Shown: positions 35,885 through 44,099, counted from the first letter of the stretch. The stretch is DNA of 64,000 nt from Pseudalkalibacillus sp045920555 (GCF_045920555.1 NZ_CP174509.1:3038001-3102000); one strand, 5' to 3'. The notes: generated by a model not told the origin, from the sequence alone. Made by a program: numbers and translations.

Positions 35885-37365
35885 GTGAAAAAGATCATCC
35901 CTATCCTATTGGTCTTAGCGGGATTTCTTTTTATAAGTGAACATATACAAAAACAAGAGAACGTCACTGGAAATGCAGATGAGAAGGATTTCACCGTCGT
36001 TGATACATATGAAGAGGTCAAATTATATGAGCAAACAACTTCAGGCTATGGTATGGAGATACTAAAGAAAGCCGAACAACATGGCTTGATACAAACGTTT
36101 GATAATAAAACCATACCTGTGATGGGAAGTAAACGCACGGTCCAGATTCATGAAGCTTGGAGCAACAATCATGAGGTTTACCTTTTATATAGTGCGAATC
36201 TATTGCTTCCGGATCAGAACCCGAAAGACGTTCCGTATCTCGATGTTGGGGGACTTACTCTCCATCATCAAAATGGAAAATCGATTGACATCCCTGCCGA
36301 TTTTTATAGTACGAACGAGATTGAAAACCGTACCCGTTACACCAACGACGGTTTCGTTTATAACGACAGGATGTATCGTAGCATATGGATTTAACCAAGG
36401 CTGTATGATGCTTATGAAGAAGTGTTGAGTTGGAGCGATTCAAAGACTGAAGATAAACATGAGGTATTCGAAAAGAACTTACAAGAAGTCAATAACATAA
36501 CGCTTTCTACACTTCAACTGAATGATAGCGGCCTAAAGCAACCACTCGAAGATGTGTCAATCCAAAATGAGTTTCATGAAGAAAAACAATTTCCTTGAAA
36601 CCATTGAGATCGATCACACTTTATCACTAGATGAAGAAAATGAATTAGATTTAAAACGGCTCGAAATCCTTCTACACCAAAATCGCCTGTATGTTGATGT
36701 GAAACCCGATGAGAAACGATTCTCCAATTATTCTTATCAATTCAACGGAAGGGACTACTGGTCTGAACTTTACTATGATGAAAAAGGGGAAACATACCTC
36801 TGGGCTGACGAGACCAATTCCAAAGTCGAATTGCAAATAAAATTCAATGGTGCAATGATCCCGACAGATGAAGAAATTCAATTCGAAATCACTCAAGATG
36901 ATATTACGGATTTCAAACATCAGTAGACGACCGATTCATCATTTTTGGATTTCCATCGGGATATTGGGACTTTGTCCAGCGGACTATCCTTCAAATTAAA
37001 CGGTATGGATTTTGAAAATTCAGATCAAAATTTCGTGAAAATTTTTGTGACGATGGAAAGTGGTGGGGAAGATCATGGTCAATTTTGGTTCCGCGATTAT
37101 TTTGGTGTCCATATGCAAAAAGAACAGAGCCAAGAATCTAAACGGATCGAATCCAATGCCTATATCGACGTCAAAAACGACAAAGGTGAGTCCTGTTCAG
37201 TTACTTGGAATCAGTGGACACTCTACTCCAAAGGAGAGTTCATTCGAAATCGCAATCGAAACAGCCGATTTCATGGAGTCTGACGGATTGTCATTCCGGA
37301 TGTTCCATTTTTCAAAGCCGGTAAAATTCAATGCTGAAGAAATCACGATACCACTAAAAAAATAG
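35885..37365 (+). pseudogene. Decayed paralogue of the downstream membrane-anchored protein
   Basis: Reading through four lesions gives a protein of about 490 residues that aligns along its length with the intact product of the next gene. Lesions: TAA at 36392-36394 where the paralogue has Glu (WLEP against WI-stop-P); a frame change near 36585-36595; TAG at 36924-36926; and a frame change near 37215-37240. The N terminus keeps a membrane anchor (IIPILLVLAGFLFI) as in the paralogue, and IHEAWSNNHEVYLLYS and NDGFVYNDRMYRSIW match its DSVWNEDMRLLVTYS and HDGVVYKNRLYRRTW. It is clearly non-functional as one protein. Confidence 0.88.
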
Positions 37366-37399
37366 ACTGATTGTAAGCTTAAACCGTTGTGAGGGGGAA

Positions 37400-38935
37400 A
37401 TGATGAAAGGAAAAAGTAAATACATCAAAATCATCCCAGTTATCTTGATTTTGATAGCATTCATTTTTATAACCGATAAGTTCCAGGAAAAAGAACGATC
37501 TTCATTTGCGGTTGATAAGGAAAAATTCGATGTTGCCGAGAATGAAAGTGAACTGAAAGAGAAGTTAAGTAAAATTGTCCCAAATTACAATCCTGAAGAA
37601 TTCGAACTGATTGATAAATATGACCTTATGACGGAAATCGATGATGTTGAAGTGAATATCTTAGAGGAACAGCGTAAGTTCAGAGTTGACTCTGTATGGA
37701 ACGAAGACATGCGTCTACTGGTAACATACAGTCTGGATTTATCACCATTTGATGAAGACCCGGAAGATATCCCATTCTTGAAAGTGAATCGATTGGCCTA
37801 TCATTTGGATGGAAAAGAGCCATTTGAACTGGCGGTGGGAAGTAGAAACCAGCCAGGAGCCACCTTTTGGCATCATGATGGTGTCGTTTATAAAAATCGC
37901 CTATATCGCCGTACATGGCTTGAACCTGAATTTAGTGAAAAAAAACATCAAGAATTTTCTAAGTGGATAGGAGTCCAACAAGCCCATACATACAATGCAG
38001 AAGCCATCACAAATATAAATAAATTCGAATTAGGGGACATCCAATTAATCCAAAAAACTAAAAATAATAGTGAAAAATCCTATGCGATCGATGATCTCTA
38101 TGTTAATTATGATTTCAAAAGCTGGAACCCGTTATTAGAAAAGAAGCCGATCAATGAAACTGTAACTTTAAGGAAAGATTCGAAAATTACGTTCACGGAT
38201 TTCGAAATGAGGCTGCATTTCAGCCAGCTGAACGTGGACTTGGATTCCCCTTACGAATTCACAAGATTAAATTATAAATACAATGATCATATAGACTTTG
38301 CTCCACTCCAATCCGGTCCTGATGGTCAACGGTTTATCGGGCTACCGCATTATCAACAGATGAACTTTTTAGATACTGAGGAAATTAACTTGAAAATTTT
38401 AGGTGGTTCATTTCCGACTGATGAAGAATTATCGCATGCCATTACTCCAGAAGATCTAAAAGAATTTCGTAACCAAATAGAGGCAGGATCAGACAGTATT
38501 GAAATTAATCGTGAAATTGGCCAGGTGAATGGGATTGAATTCAAGTTGACGAAATTAGGTAAGAATGTTCATGGACCAAGGGAATATGAATATGGATTTT
38601 TCATTTCAATAAAAGCGAATAAGGAGATGCAAAATCTTCATTTAAATAATTACACGGAATTTCTAGAATTTCGAAAAGAGAATCCAGACACTCCTTTTTA
38701 TGGGGAAGCACAAGCGTTCTATGAAGTTACAGATCAAAATGGCAAATCAGTAAAGTCACGGGGGGAGTACTCTCATTGGATTGAATCAGATGAAGATAGG
38801 TTCGCCCAGGAACAATATTTCGGTATCGAAAAAGAGGATTTCGATCAACTTGATGAAATAAATATAAGATTGTTGAATATACCAAGGTATATCGAATTTG
38901 ATGAAAATGAACTAACAGTTAATTTAAAGAATTAA
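37400..38935 (+). CDS. Membrane-anchored protein of unknown function, 511 aa
   Basis: I do not recognise this family. One N-terminal membrane span (YIKIIPVILILIAFIFIT, residues 8-25) is followed by an extracytoplasmic region rich in Asp, Glu and Asn with no cysteines of note. The pattern of two similar beta-rich halves (segments around 60-250 and 260-500, each ending with a short V/I-x-L-K motif) suggests repeated domains. GAGGGGG precedes the ATG pair at 37400/37403. The gene lies directly after its own decayed duplicate, and both are visibly richer in A+T than the yod operon. Confidence 0.75.
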   Translation: MMKGKSKYIKIIPVILILIAFIFITDKFQEKERSSFAVDKEKFDVAENESELKEKLSKIVPNYNPEEFELIDKYDLMTEIDDVEVNILEEQRKFRVDSVWNEDMRLLVTYSLDLSPFDEDPEDIPFLKVNRLAYHLDGKEPFELAVGSRNQPGATFWHHDGVVYKNRLYRRTWLEPEFSEKKHQEFSKWIGVQQAHTYNAEAITNINKFELGDIQLIQKTKNNSEKSYAIDDLYVNYDFKSWNPLLEKKPINETVTLRKDSKITFTDFEMRLHFSQLNVDLDSPYEFTRLNYKYNDHIDFAPLQSGPDGQRFIGLPHYQQMNFLDTEEINLKILGGSFPTDEELSHAITPEDLKEFRNQIEAGSDSIEINREIGQVNGIEFKLTKLGKNVHGPREYEYGFFISIKANKEMQNLHLNNYTEFLEFRKENPDTPFYGEAQAFYEVTDQNGKSVKSRGEYSHWIESDEDRFAQEQYFGIEKEDFDQLDEINIRLLNIPRYIEFDENELTVNLKN

Positions 38936-38963
38936 AAAGCACCTTTTTTACGGGTGCTTTTTT
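38936..38963 (+). terminator. Terminator
   Basis: AAAGCACC and GGTGCTTT flank a TTTTTTACG loop and are followed by six T. The stem also overlaps the end of the opposing zinc-ribbon gene. Confidence 0.85.
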
Positions 38964-39224
38964 CTACGATAAAAATGGGTTTTGTGATGACCGTGCACGA
39001 GCTTGAAACGTTTCCTCGTTATCAATCAAGCCGCAAGCTCCGCATTGAACACGATATTGCGAGCCCTGGTAAGGCATATGAAACACTTCCAGGTTATCGT
39101 TGGAGAACTCCTCAACGACATCACCAGATTGCGGATCCAGCTTTACACCTTTTGGAATCTGTTCAATCACATTGAAGCGGGTTCGATTTGTTTTACAGCC
39201 TGGACATAAATAAGGTCCACTCAT
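38964..39224 (-). CDS. Small zinc-ribbon protein, 86 aa
   Basis: An 86-residue protein with two CxxC pairs, LCPGCKTN near the N terminus and QCGACGLID near residue 66, forming a likely zinc ribbon. The intervening sequence (RFNVIEQIPKGVKLDPQSGD) is characteristic of a small conserved Bacillus family of unknown function. AGGAGGTG precedes the ATG at 39224 by seven bases on the minus strand. Confidence 0.78.
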   Translation of the reverse strand: MSGPYLCPGCKTNRTRFNVIEQIPKGVKLDPQSGDVVEEFSNDNLEVFHMPYQGSQYRVQCGACGLIDNEETFQARARSSQNPFLS

Positions 39225-39322
39225 AACGAACACCTCCTATCTTTAGAATGACCAAGAAAAAAAGAATTATGAACAGCAAATGGTCCATACTAAGAAAAAA
39301 CATAAGTCAGGAGGGTTGAATG

Positions 39323-39454
39323 ATGGGCAGACAAAAGAAAGGGAACGCCAACGCACAACGCAACAACAATGCTAAAAAGATGGAAGAACGCTCAAAAGCA
39401 GCCGACATACCAAACTATGCAGATAGCGAAGTTAAAAAGATGCAAAGTGAATAA
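39323..39454 (+). CDS. Small basic protein, 43 aa
   Basis: MGRQKKGNANAQRNNNAKKM begins a hydrophilic, Asn/Lys-rich protein with no hydrophobic segment. AGGAGGG lies seven bases before the ATG. The composition resembles minor spore proteins but I cannot match it to a named Ssp family. It lies about 100 bases after the divergent zinc-ribbon gene. Confidence 0.6.
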   Translation: MGRQKKGNANAQRNNNAKKMEERSKAADIPNYADSEVKKMQSE

Positions 39455-39479
39455 TGTTGTAATTTTCCGAAAAACAGTG

Positions 39480-39508
39480 TTAGTTTAGGTAAAAAGACGT
39501 ATTATAAT
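39480..39508 (+). promoter_or_regulatory. Promoter of the SinI-like gene leader
   Basis: TATAAT (39503-39508) with TTAGTT 17 bases upstream. The -10 is perfect and the -35 weak, as for an activated or regulated sigma-A promoter. Transcription would begin near 39515. Confidence 0.5.
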
Positions 39509-39514
39509 AAGACT

Positions 39515-39626
39515 GAGTAAAACGTATTGGTGGGAGACAAGTGAAATGCATTTCAAAAGTGGACACTTGGAAATGTGTGGAGTTACGAGTGCAACCGACC
39601 CGATCTGTTTAAAGATGGGGTTTTTT
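39515..39626 (+). promoter_or_regulatory. Terminator-bearing leader upstream of the SinI-like gene
   Basis: A transcript from the promoter above would first contain paired elements (CAAGTG with CACTTG; GAAATGCATTTC) and then a terminator: ACCCGATCT (39598-39606) and AGATGGGGT (39613-39621) followed by TTTTTT. The SinI-like gene starts 62 bases beyond. This is the layout of an attenuator or riboswitch, or of a separate small RNA. I recognise no known aptamer. Confidence 0.45.
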
Positions 39627-39687
39627 GTTTGTTTATCTTTTTAGTAACTAGAAAGAAATTCATTTTAAGCAGAAACATAAAAGTTGA

Positions 39688-39831
39688 ATGAACGATTCCC
39701 GTATCGAAAGCATAGACAAAGAATGGGTTGCACTGATCCTCCGAAGCCAAAAAGCTTGGACTATCAAAGCAGAAGTCCAAATCTTCCTCAGAGCAATACA
39801 TGAAGTAAAGTTAAAAACAGTAACGAAATAA
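39688..39831 (+). CDS. SinI/SlrA-like antirepressor, 47 aa
   Basis: A 47-residue protein whose core IDKEWVALILRSQ..WTIKAEVQIFL follows the SinI pattern (LDxEWxxLxxxAxxxGxxxxEIRxFL) used to pair with the dimerisation helices of SinR. It would free SinR targets from repression, as SinI and SlrA do in B. subtilis. The ATG has no clear Shine-Dalgarno (only AAAAG), and an in-frame stop lies just upstream, so translation may be weak or regulated. It precedes the matrix operon and is followed by a perfect terminator. Confidence 0.7.
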   Translation: MNDSRIESIDKEWVALILRSQKAWTIKAEVQIFLRAIHEVKLKTVTK

Positions 39832-39840
39832 CCCCTTATT

Positions 39841-39869
39841 AAACTTGATGGCCGATCATCAAGTTTTTT
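39841..39869 (+). terminator. Terminator of the SinI-like gene
   Basis: AAACTTGATG and CATCAAGTTT form a perfect ten-base stem around GCCGAT, followed by TTTT. Confidence 0.92.
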
Positions 39870-39885
39870 AATGAAATTATGTTCA

Positions 39886-40021
39886 TTTTAAAGAACGTAA
39901 CCTATTTTAAATGATGTATGTATTTAGGCCAGTTCTTTAAAAGAAATAGTAAAAAAGTTGAAAAAGTAAGAAAATTAAAGGAATAGGAAGGTAATTTAAG
40001 AATAATTTCTTTAAAACGAAC
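39886..40021 (+). promoter_or_regulatory. Upstream SinR-type boxes
   Basis: SinR of B. subtilis recognises GTTCTYT. Matching or near-matching sites are AAAGAAC at 39890-39896 (minus orientation), GTTCTTT at 39932-39938 with a degenerate partner, and the near-palindrome TTTCTTTAAAACGAAC at 40006-40021. They lie upstream of the matrix promoter. Confidence 0.6.
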
Positions 40022-40041
40022 AATATGACTGATTCCACAGG

Positions 40042-40070
40042 TTTTCACGTTCGTTATATAGGTATATAAT
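40042..40070 (+). promoter_or_regulatory. Promoter of the matrix operon
   Basis: TTTTCA-N17-TATAAT, with transcription expected near 40077, 60 bases before the TapA-like start. Confidence 0.65.
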
Positions 40071-40083
40071 CCAATCATTTAAC

Positions 40084-40099
40084 GTTCTTTAAAAAGAAC
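40084..40099 (+). promoter_or_regulatory. SinR operator at the transcription start
   Basis: GTTCTTTAAAAAGAAC is a perfect inverted repeat of two GTTCTTT boxes separated by two bases, placed about +7 to +22 of the predicted transcript. SinR binding here would block the promoter. Confidence 0.75.
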
Positions 40100-40137
40100 A
40101 TTAAATTTCCAACCTATCAGAAAAGTAGGTGAAATGG

Positions 40138-40803
40138 TTGCTTGAACTACCTAGTAGAAAAAGAAGAACGCGGAGTTCGCCAAATAAATTGAAGAAAAAA
40201 TTTAGACTAATCCTTAATTTCACATTAATGCTTTTTATTTTCTTCCTATTTGGTTTTACCGTTCAGAATACTTATTCATTCTTTAGCGATTCAAGTCAAG
40301 TAAATGGAACGATAACAGCAGCAATTGATTTTTGCGCAGATAAAACTTATAAAAAATCCCATAAAGAAATCTGTAAAGATAATGCGGGGATAGGAAATGG
40401 ACCGGAAAATGGTGACGAGGATACTGGGAACCATACAGATCCAGACAATCCAGGACATAACAATGATGATTGTGATGATCACACCAGCGCCTCTTGTTCA
40501 GAAAAAGGTAAAGAAAAAGACAATACCGATAATTCAAGCACTGAAGAACTGCAACAAGATACGGAACAGGAAAGTTCAGATAGTAAATCGGATGAGACTG
40601 AAACAAAAACAGATACTAGTAATCAATCTGATGACGTAAAAGAAGAATCTAATACACCAGCTAATTCGGCTTCAACAGAGACTGAAGAAGCAACAACAAC
40701 GAGCAATAAATCAGAACCAGAAAATAAAGAAAATGAAAATGGTGAAAAAGAAGCAAATCAAGAAGTTGAAAAGAAAGCTAAATCAACTGATAAATCAGAA
40801 TAA
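40138..40803 (+). CDS. TapA-like matrix accessory protein
   Basis: A 221-residue protein with basic N terminus, one hydrophobic segment (LILNFTLMLFIFFLFGFTV) and the sequence TYSFFSDSSQVNGTITAA, like SipW substrates (YAYFSD type) and the start of TapA/YqxM. A short cysteine-bearing part (FCADK, ICKDN, CDDHTSASC) follows; the remaining 110 residues are a Ser/Thr/Glu/Lys/Asn-rich disordered tail. TapA of B. subtilis has a folded central domain that is mostly absent here. TTG 40138 fits AGTAGGTG; GTG 40129 is an alternative. First gene of the SinR-box operon, 14 bases before sipW. Confidence 0.7.
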   Translation: MLELPSRKRRTRSSPNKLKKKFRLILNFTLMLFIFFLFGFTVQNTYSFFSDSSQVNGTITAAIDFCADKTYKKSHKEICKDNAGIGNGPENGDEDTGNHTDPDNPGHNNDDCDDHTSASCSEKGKEKDNTDNSSTEELQQDTEQESSDSKSDETETKTDTSNQSDDVKEESNTPANSASTETEEATTTSNKSEPENKENENGEKEANQEVEKKAKSTDKSE

Positions 40804-40817
40804 ACGGAGTGATGCAT

Positions 40818-41390
40818 ATGAAAACAGTTTTAAAATGGATCAGTAACATTACCTCATGGTTATTATTTGCAGTATTCATTGTGATGATTTTCATGGTGGT
40901 AAGTACAAAGGCTTCGGGTGGGGAACCGAATTTCTTCGGTTATCAACTAAAATCAGTTTTATCTGGATCGATGGAACCTACATTTGATACTGGATCTGTT
41001 ATTATAATCGATCCGTCGGTCAATAAGGAATCTTTAAAAAAGGATGACATCATTACCTTTAAGGAAGATGCTGAAAAATTAATAACTCATAGAATTTTTG
41101 AGGTTAAAAAAACGGAGAACCATGTACAGTACATCACAAAAGGAGACAACAATGATGGAGTGGATCTAAATCCAGTACTATCAAAAAACGTTGTCGGTAA
41201 ATATAACGGTTTCAACATTCCTTTTCTAGGATACTTTATGAACTTTGCAAATTCAAAGCTCGGTACGGCCATACTGTTAATCCTACCAGGAGTACTGTTG
41301 ATAATATATTCAGCTTACTCGATCTTGAAAGCAATTAGAGAAATTGAGGTACCCAAAAAAGAAGAGTCTGGTACCACATCAAGTAATTAG
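40818..41390 (+). CDS. sipW: ER-type signal peptidase SipW
   Basis: A 190-residue membrane signal peptidase of the Ser-His type. Catalytic Ser51 is in LSGSMEPTFDTGSVIII and His91 in LITHRIFEV; GDNNDGVD is the conserved box E. Membrane spans are at about 12-32 and 145-167. SipW specifically processes TasA and TapA in B. subtilis, and the next gene encodes a TasA/CalY protein. The ATG at 40818 follows GGAGTG; two earlier in-frame starts (40809, 40812) overlap that site. Confidence 0.93.
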   Translation: MKTVLKWISNITSWLLFAVFIVMIFMVVSTKASGGEPNFFGYQLKSVLSGSMEPTFDTGSVIIIDPSVNKESLKKDDIITFKEDAEKLITHRIFEVKKTENHVQYITKGDNNDGVDLNPVLSKNVVGKYNGFNIPFLGYFMNFANSKLGTAILLILPGVLLIIYSAYSILKAIREIEVPKKEESGTTSSN

Positions 41391-41469
41391 TTGTGTTGAA
41401 TTTCCGCTATTGCGGATTCAAAATAAAAACTTTACATACCCAAGTGGGTGAAGGAGGAAAAGGGAAAAT

Positions 41470-42066
41470 ATGAGTATTAAGAAGAAGTTAGGTTTGGGCG
41501 TAGCATCAGCAGCACTAGGATTAGCATTAGTTGGGGGAGGGACTTATGCATACTTTAGTGACACAGCCGCAGCAAGTAATACTTTTGCGGCAGGTAAATT
41601 AGATCTATCAGTTGATCCAACCACAATCATTGATGTAGACAACTTAAAGCCTGGAGATACTATGATTCGTTCTTTGGAACTTGTTAACGGCGGTACATTG
41701 GATATTAAGAATGTTGTCCTAGATAATGCTTATACTGTTAATGATCATGGATCCAATAACACTCGTGATTTGGGTGAGCATATTCGAGTTAATTTCCTCT
41801 TTAATGTTGATAAGTTAGACGTACCAGTTTATTCAACTACTCTCGCTCAGCTATCTGCGATGTCTCCTGAAGCAGTAAAAGATACATGGGAGCATATCTT
41901 CGGAGATAGATGGGGTAGCGAAGGGTTAGTGGCAGGTTCTAGTGATTTACTTTACGTGCAATTTGAATTTGTTGATGATGGTAGTGATCAGAATGAATTC
42001 CAACAAGATTCATTGAATCTCCAATGGACATTTACTGGTAACCAAACTGATGGTGAAGAAAGATAA
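41470..42066 (+). CDS. calY: TasA/CalY-family fibre protein
   Basis: A 198-residue secreted matrix protein. The signal peptide (LGVASAALGLALVGGGTYAY) ends in TYAYFSDTAAASNTFAAG, the typical SipW cleavage region, followed by the M73/camelysin fold with LDLSVDP, NLKPGDTMIRSLELVNGG and a C-terminal LNLQWTFTG. It should polymerise into amyloid-like fibres at the cell surface. AAGGAGG lies before the ATG. A strong symmetrical hairpin follows, which could keep expression higher than that of downstream genes. Confidence 0.9.
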   Translation: MSIKKKLGLGVASAALGLALVGGGTYAYFSDTAAASNTFAAGKLDLSVDPTTIIDVDNLKPGDTMIRSLELVNGGTLDIKNVVLDNAYTVNDHGSNNTRDLGEHIRVNFLFNVDKLDVPVYSTTLAQLSAMSPEAVKDTWEHIFGDRWGSEGLVAGSSDLLYVQFEFVDDGSDQNEFQQDSLNLQWTFTGNQTDGEER

Positions 42067-42087
42067 CTTCAATATTCTTGAATGATG

Positions 42088-42119
42088 GGAAGGTGGGATC
42101 ATCCCACCTTCCTATTATT
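42088..42119 (+). terminator. Hairpin between calY and the LPQTG gene
   Basis: GGAAGGTGGG and CCCACCTTCC form a perfect stem around ATCAT. The following TATTATTT is only partly T-rich, so partial termination or mRNA stabilisation is likely. Confidence 0.75.
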
Positions 42120-42182
42120 TAGTATGAAAAATGAGAAACTCCTTATCCAATATAAAATTATTATAGAGGAGTCATTGTCATA

Positions 42183-42875
42183 ATGGTTAAAAAAATACTA
42201 ATACAATTAGTAATGATATATAGCGTAGTCATGTTAGTGAATGTTTTCTATCAGCCTGTCATGAATACTGGTGCTGACGAGAGTCCTTCAGTGATAGATA
42301 TAAGTACTTCTCCTGCTAACTATTTGTTTGATATTAAAAACTTAAAACCAGGGGATTGGGCAGAACGAAAAATTATTATTGAAAACGATGGAAATGTAGA
42401 TTTTAAATACAACACATTGGCAAAGTTTAAAGAGGGATCTGAAAAACTTTATGAACAGTTAGAAATGAAAGTTCAAGATCAAGACGGTCATATTTTATTT
42501 CAAGATAAACTTAGTAAATTTGGAAGTTTAGCTGAACGGGAGCTAGCCCATCACAATAGTGAAGAGTTCGTTGTCACTGTCACTTTCCCACCTGAATCTG
42601 GAAATGAATTTCAAGGGTTAGATACATCGTTCGATTTAGTTTTTACTGCTGAAGGTAACAAAGAATCCGTGCCTCCAAAAGATACTGAAATACCAAGTGA
42701 AGGTGGTTCACCAAATGAAAAGACACCTCCATCTAAAGATGGACGCTTACCACAAACAGGAGAATCCAATCCAATTTGGTATTACTTATCTGGAATCATG
42801 TTAGCTGGTTTAGGTGTCGGTATCATGCGTAAACGCTTGAATCGTGATCGACCTCGAATCCGGTTAAGAAGGTAG
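42183..42875 (+). CDS. TasA-like protein with LPQTG sorting signal
   Basis: A 230-residue surface protein. The N-terminal hydrophobic segment (IQLVMIYSVVMLVNVF) exports it. The middle (FDIKNLKPGDWAERKIIIEN) repeats the TasA/camelysin motif of the preceding protein. A Pro/Glu/Lys linker leads to LPQTG at 189-193, a hydrophobic stretch (WYYLSGIMLAGLGVGIM) and a basic tail, a complete cell-wall sorting signal. The sortase gene starts five bases after the stop. It may be the wall anchor or base of the fibre. GAGGAG lies before the ATG at somewhat long spacing. Confidence 0.88.
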   Translation: MVKKILIQLVMIYSVVMLVNVFYQPVMNTGADESPSVIDISTSPANYLFDIKNLKPGDWAERKIIIENDGNVDFKYNTLAKFKEGSEKLYEQLEMKVQDQDGHILFQDKLSKFGSLAERELAHHNSEEFVVTVTFPPESGNEFQGLDTSFDLVFTAEGNKESVPPKDTEIPSEGGSPNEKTPPSKDGRLPQTGESNPIWYYLSGIMLAGLGVGIMRKRLNRDRPRIRLRR

Positions 42876-42880
42876 TCATT

Positions 42881-43486
42881 ATGAGATTGCTTCTAGGATT
42901 TTTCATATTTCTCATCGGTGTCGGAATCACTATCTTTCCTTTCCTAAAGTCACAACACAGCCTCTATCAACAGGATCAGTTACTTGAAGAGTGGAATCAA
43001 GCAGACTCATTTAAAGCTGAACAGAGTTTCACTTCGTTATCAACGGTTTATGCTTCAGATACGGAAAGTACAAAGGCTCCTTCTAGTGGTGAATTGGTTG
43101 GTATGGTTGAGATTCCTGGAATCGATGTCAAATTACCAGTTTTAGAAGGAGCTACCTTATCTAATCTAAAGAAAGGTGCAGGACATTTGGAAGGGACTTC
43201 TCCCTTAGGTCAGGCAGGGAATTCTGCTATCGCTGCACACCGCAGTTATACGTACGGGAAAGACTTCAACCGTCTAAACGAAGTGAAGCCCGGTGATGAA
43301 ATCATAATAAAGACAAAAGAAAAAACATACACATATATCGTATATGACTTAACTAGAGTCCTTCCAGAAGACACTTCTGTTCTAAAATTAGATCCTTCCG
43401 AAAACATTGTTACTCTCATTACCTGTGACCCGATGAAAGATCCTACTCACCGCTTGATAGTTCAAGGGACACTTAAAAATCCATAA
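42881..43486 (+). CDS. Class D sortase
   Basis: A 201-residue transpeptidase with an N-terminal membrane anchor (LLGFFIFLIGVGITIFPFL). The catalytic triad is visible: His120 in AAHRSYTYG, Cys182 in TLITCDP and Arg191 in THRLIVQG. The spacing and the VEIPGIDVKLPVLEG entry fit class D. It should cleave the LPQTG of the preceding gene product between Thr and Gly and attach it to the wall. Gene adjacency (five bases) makes it a dedicated sortase. Confidence 0.93.
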   Translation: MRLLLGFFIFLIGVGITIFPFLKSQHSLYQQDQLLEEWNQADSFKAEQSFTSLSTVYASDTESTKAPSSGELVGMVEIPGIDVKLPVLEGATLSNLKKGAGHLEGTSPLGQAGNSAIAAHRSYTYGKDFNRLNEVKPGDEIIIKTKEKTYTYIVYDLTRVLPEDTSVLKLDPSENIVTLITCDPMKDPTHRLIVQGTLKNP

Positions 43487-43504
43487 AGAAAAGGGGGTTT
43501 ACCC

Positions 43505-43756
43505 ATGATTCGCAGATTGAATGGTGATTATATCTCTTATATCAACAACCGAAAGATCAGTCTTAAATACCATAATGACGACATCGGCGAAATTTCAATC
43601 AATAACCACGTGATGGGAAAGTGCCCGTATTCATACACGAAATATGTAATCGAAAAACTAGAACAGAAAAATAGAAACCTTAAGATCTTCATTCAGGATG
43701 ATGAAATTCTATTTAGGGAATTAAAAGTAGGTACGTTGATTGATATTAAAACATAA
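43505..43756 (+). CDS. Small protein of unknown function, 83 aa
   Basis: An 83-residue protein (MIRRLNGDYISYINNRKISL..) with no membrane span or recognised motif, mixed beta and alpha by composition. AAGGGGG is seven bases before the ATG and the gene lies 18 bases after the sortase, so it is in the same operon. It is followed by the SlrR-like gene, so a regulatory or assembly role is possible but unsupported. Confidence 0.7.
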   Translation: MIRRLNGDYISYINNRKISLKYHNDDIGEISINNHVMGKCPYSYTKYVIEKLEQKNRNLKIFIQDDEILFRELKVGTLIDIKT

Positions 43757-43787
43757 CAATGAACTATTAGAGGGTGGGATCCTACAG

Positions 43788-44099
43788 ATGTACTTATGGA
43801 GCAAGATTAGGGATGCAAGGTTAGAGCGGCAAATTTCGGTCATTGAACTAGCTGAACGTGTACAAATTACCGAAGCTTACATATTAAATTTAGAGAATGG
43901 AAAAATACAAAACCCCTCATTCTTTAAAATGATGAGGGTTTCGAAGGAACTAGGTTTGGATTTGTATGAACTGGAGGAGTTATTCGTAGATCCAGAGTGG
44001 TTAAAACTTATGAAAGAGGCTATAGAGCTAGGTTTATCAAGGAAAGAGATTCGTAACTTCATTTTTCAACAAAAAGACATGAAACTTGGAGCAAAATAA
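43788..44099 (+). CDS. SinR/SlrR-like regulator
   Basis: A 103-residue protein with an N-terminal XRE-type helix-turn-helix (IRDARLERQISVIELAERVQ then ITEAYILNLENGKIQNPSF) and a C-terminal SinI/SinR dimerisation motif (DPEWLKLMKEAIELGLSRKEIRNFI). It is more diverged than the SinR on the opposite strand, in the manner of SlrR. Lying at the end of the matrix operon it may form a feedback loop with SinR. The ATG follows GAGGGTGGG at about nine bases. Confidence 0.82.
   Translation: MYLWSKIRDARLERQISVIELAERVQITEAYILNLENGKIQNPSFFKMMRVSKELGLDLYELEELFVDPEWLKLMKEAIELGLSRKEIRNFIFQQKDMKLGAK

Noticed and set aside
39583..39801. 72-residue minus-strand frame
   Set aside because: It is the antisense shadow of the SinI-like gene and of the leader terminator, with no ribosome binding site.
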